From the NCBI RefSeq assembly GCF_000717875.1, contig NZ_JOCT01000032.1, forward strand, positions 1 to 64,000: a stretch of DNA of 64,000 nt, read 5' to 3'. The stretch is from Streptomyces sp. NRRL S-455 (GTDB lineage: Bacteria > Actinomycetota > Actinomycetes > Streptomycetales > Streptomycetaceae). The stretch's first letter is position 1; each line of letters opens with the position of its first letter. The notes beneath the pieces were generated by a model. It saw only the letters and a program-made list of their open reading frames with translations. It did no database searches and was not told the DNA's origin. This document shows positions 61,730 to 64,000 of this stretch, piece by piece. The translations under genes and the position numbers were made by a program.

Positions 61730-64000
61730 TTACCGTCCGCCACGCGGTTTCCGCGGTGGCGGGGGAGGAGGAGGGGGCGGCGGCCCGTCATCCGGCCTGG
61801 CCGGACGGTTGCCGCCCCTCGGCCCGGGCGGCTGCCGGGGACCCCGGGGCGGCGGCGCGACCGGCCGGGCCACGGTCGGCGCGCCGTACACGTCACCGTC
61901 CGCCGGGCCGCCGGGCTCGCCACCCGGCCGTGTCTCGTCCGGCGGGCCGGCTTCACCTGCCTGTGGGGGCCGCCCGGGCGGCGGACCATGGCCGGGACGA
62001 GGGGATCGGCTCGACCGCGGCGTCCGGCGGGGCCAGGGCGCCTCGCCGAGCCGCCGTCCGGCCTCTTCCGACCGCTGTTCCTCAGCGGGCCGCGCGTCCT
62101 CCGGTCCCCGCGACTCCTCCGGCAACCGGAGATACGGATTGGTGTCCGGGTTCGGCGGCCGGTACGGCGTACCCGGTGCGTATGGTCCGGCTTCCCGCTC
62201 GGCGTGCGGTGTGCCCGGCGTGTGTGGCCCGGCTTCCGCTCCATGCGGTGCGTTCGATGCGTGCGGCGCGGTTTCGTCTCCGTGGGGCGCACTCGATGCG
62301 TACGGCCCGGCCTTCTCCCTGTGTGGCGCCCGCGCGGCGTCCAACTCGGTCCAGGTTGCCCACCGCCCGGCGTCGGCCTCATGACCGGGCTGACCCGTGC
62401 CGGCGGCCCCCGGAACCGCCTGCCCGGCGCCCCTCTCCTCGCCGGTCCACCCGGCGTGCGCCCGGCTCCCCGCCCCACCCGCATCGGCAGCCCAGCCCAC
62501 CCGGGCCAACGCCGCCGCGGACCGCCCCGCCGCCCCGCTGGCCCACGCGAGCAACGCCCCCACAGCCCCGGCCCCGGCGCCCCACAGCGCGCCCAGCAGC
62601 AGCGCCGTGCCGCGGCGGCCGTGCAGCTCGAGGCCCGCGCCGAACGCGTCGAAGCCGAGCACGGACAGGGAGGCGGAAACGGACACGTCCGTCAGCCAGA
62701 CCAGCACCGGCAGGGCGGCCGCCGTCGCGACGCCCAGCCGCAGCGCGCACCGGCCCGCGAAACCAAGGGCCCCCGAGCCCGGTAGGCCCCCGTTTCCTTG
62801 CGGCCGTACGCCACCGGAGCTCAGCACGCTCCCCGCTTCTTCCGGCCGCAAGCGGCCCGAGCCCGCCACGCCCCCAGCCCCTGCGGACCGTACGCCTCCC
62901 GAGCCCCGCTCCCGCCCGTACCCGGCTGCCCCCGCCAGACCTCCCACCGGCGTCCGTACCCCTACCAGCACCCCCGCGAGCAGCATCATCAGCGCCGCGG
63001 CCGCCCCGAGCAGCCACACCCGCCCGTCCAGCTCGGCCAGCCGCCCCAGCGTCACCGGCTGGTCGGAGCGGACGGCGAGCAGGTCGTCCAGTGGGTCCGG
63101 CAGGAAACGGGTCAGTTCACCCGTGGCCCGGCCGTCCCACGGCACGAGCAGGCCGATCGGCACGCCCAGCCACACCCCGTTCGGCGCCCCGAGCAGTGCG
63201 GCGCCGGCGATGCGCCGGGGATGGTCGTCGCCGTTCGCGGCGTACACCGCCGCCGCGAGCCCGGCCGCCACCGCCACCAGCAGCACGGTCACCACCGCGG
63301 ACACGGCCGGCCGTACGACCCGGTGCACGGCTTCCCAGCCCCGCGGCAGCGGAGTGCGGCGCGAGGCCAGCAGGGCGATGAGGAGGACCCCGGCCGACCA
63401 CCCGAGTCCGCCGAGCAGCGTGGGCGCCGTGTCGACCGTGAAACCGACCGCCGCCCGCGCGTCGGCCAGGTCGCCGAGCCGGTCCGGCAGCAGCCCGCCG
63501 ACGTCCCCTAGCCCGGGGACCTCCACACCGCCGCCGCCTGTCAGGTCGTCCAGCCCCAGCGAGGCGCCGTCGATCGTGACGACGTCGTGCCCCGCCCACG
63601 CGAGGCCGCCCAGCATCGCCACGAACAGCGCCACCACCGCGCCCGCACGAGCGAGGAGTTCGGCCGGTGAGATCACAACTCCCGCCGCACGCAGGGACCG
63701 CAGGAAGAAGTACGACAGCAGCAGCGCTCCGGCCAGGCTCACCCCCAGTGGCGTGATCTCGATGGCCGTGTCCGCCTCCGCGGCCGACAGGCCGAACGCC
63801 GACACGTCACCGGTCGGTGTGACCGAACCACCAGCCCCCAGGGCCACCACAGCCGCGGTCATCGGCCCCAACGAGCCGGCCGCGTCCGCCTCCAGAAGCC
63901 GCAGTCCCAGCGCCGCCGTACCCGCCATCCCGACCAACGCCCAGCTCACGGCGGCGACGGCGGACATCAGCACGTCCCCCCACGGCAAGCGCGCGGCTCC
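61730..64000 (-). CDS. Streptophobe family membrane protein (5' end beyond window)
   Basis: At least 756 residues; the frame stays open to the right edge and the visible TTG at 63988 is unlikely to be the true start, since the family begins upstream of LPWGDVLMSAVAAVSWALVG. About ten hydrophobic helices in the first ~520 residues, then a Pro/Gly-rich tail with 13-residue repeats and a Pro9+ run. I recall this family (streptophobe) as restricted to Streptomyces and relatives, function unknown. The serB gene follows on the same strand 127 bp away. Confidence 0.82.
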   Translation of the reverse strand, partial: GAARLPWGDVLMSAVAAVSWALVGMAGTAALGLRLLEADAAGSLGPMTAAVVALGAGGSVTPTGDVSAFGLSAAEADTAIEITPLGVSLAGALLLSYFFLRSLRAAGVVISPAELLARAGAVVALFVAMLGGLAWAGHDVVTIDGASLGLDDLTGGGGVEVPGLGDVGGLLPDRLGDLADARAAVGFTVDTAPTLLGGLGWSAGVLLIALLASRRTPLPRGWEAVHRVVRPAVSAVVTVLLVAVAAGLAAAVYAANGDDHPRRIAGAALLGAPNGVWLGVPIGLLVPWDGRATGELTRFLPDPLDDLLAVRSDQPVTLGRLAELDGRVWLLGAAAALMMLLAGVLVGVRTPVGGLAGAAGYGRERGSGGVRSAGAGGVAGSGRLRPEEAGSVLSSGGVRPQGNGGLPGSGALGFAGRCALRLGVATAAALPVLVWLTDVSVSASLSVLGFDAFGAGLELHGRRGTALLLGALWGAGAGAVGALLAWASGAAGRSAAALARVGWAADAGGAGSRAHAGWTGEERGAGQAVPGAAGTGQPGHEADAGRWATWTELDAARAPHREKAGPYASSAPHGDETAPHASNAPHGAEAGPHTPGTPHAEREAGPYAPGTPYRPPNPDTNPYLRLPEESRGPEDARPAEEQRSEEAGRRLGEAPWPRRTPRSSRSPRPGHGPPPGRPPQAGEAGPPDETRPGGEPGGPADGDVYGAPTVARPVAPPPRGPRQPPGPRGGNRPARPDDGPPPPPPPPPPRKPRGGR
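62178..62335 (-). repeat. Degenerate ~40-bp tandem repeat in the streptophobe tail
   Basis: Units begin near 62178, 62218, 62259 and 62298 with GCGT(A/G)(T/C)GG. Translated, they give (A/T)PHxxExAxPHASx-type 13- to 14-residue repeats rich in His, Ala and Pro. The repeat is coding and in a predicted soluble tail. Confidence 0.65.

Noticed and set aside
60484..63381. 965-codon plus-strand frame opposite serB and the streptophobe gene
   Set aside because: No start signal or family similarity; Pro/Arg-rich antisense sequence.

Overview
The window is high-GC (about 70-73%) DNA with GTG and TTG starts, GGAGG-type ribosome sites, long tightly overlapping operons and gene families typical of Streptomyces: a Gbn-like nucleoid protein, a 'streptophobe' family protein, DUF6286/AmaP/Asp23 proteins and PHO-box control. 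I read it as an internal, conserved segment of a Streptomyces chromosome. I see no rRNA, tRNA, CRISPR array, prophage or transposase gene.

Layout. 1-379: degenerate ~80-bp tandem repeat behind cobC. 380-15922, all on the minus strand: an eleven-gene corrinoid operon (cobD-cobQ-cobN-chelatase ID-cobO-cobB-cobI-cobM-cbiG/cobJ-cbiX-cobC, in transcription order). A cobalamin riboswitch (about 16024-16162) and a possible 19-residue leader ORF precede it. 16272-17773: phosphate transporter Pit with a small membrane partner and a two-unit PHO box. 18027-22247: class II aldolase, alpha/beta hydrolase, a hypothetical protein and a VOC protein. 22399-24650: an ABC-F ATPase preceded by a seven-residue uORF, then gbn with a dense GATC cluster upstream. 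24758-28709: enoyl-CoA hydratase, then a locus rich in Asp23-like domains. 28801-33864 (minus): symporter, SigE-type sigma factor, small membrane protein, GH15 hydrolase and SDR as a coupled operon. 34043-36719: DUF3311 protein, CstA and its YbdD partner. 37029-42268: SURF1, a zinc-ribbon-like protein, a DEDDh exonuclease, a fatty-acid hydroxylase, a YhhN protein and CopD. 42449-47797: two tandem secreted subtilases, then DUF485-ActP acetate uptake. 47967-54643: MoaA, small proteins, a GlsB-type protein, TyrS and the TldE/TldD pair. 54886-56378: FabG and FabI (fatty acid synthesis). 56539-64000: a secreted small protein, GntR regulator, MFS exporter with a 38-residue partner, SixA-like phosphatase, SerB, and a streptophobe-family membrane protein running off the right edge.

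The most interesting signals lie between or inside ordinary genes: (1) five GATC sites in 68 bp before gbn, whose product is reported to bind GATC; (2) an apparently leaderless uORF before the ABC-F gene, suggesting ribosome-mediated attenuation; (3) two copies of a palindromic MITE-like element, one of which supplies the stop codon and last ~25 codons of a yhhN gene; (4) short palindromes inserted in frame in tldD and yhhN; (5) about six Asp23-like domains at one locus, counting a divergent gene. All functional statements come from reading motifs and recalled family knowledge; no database search was run.
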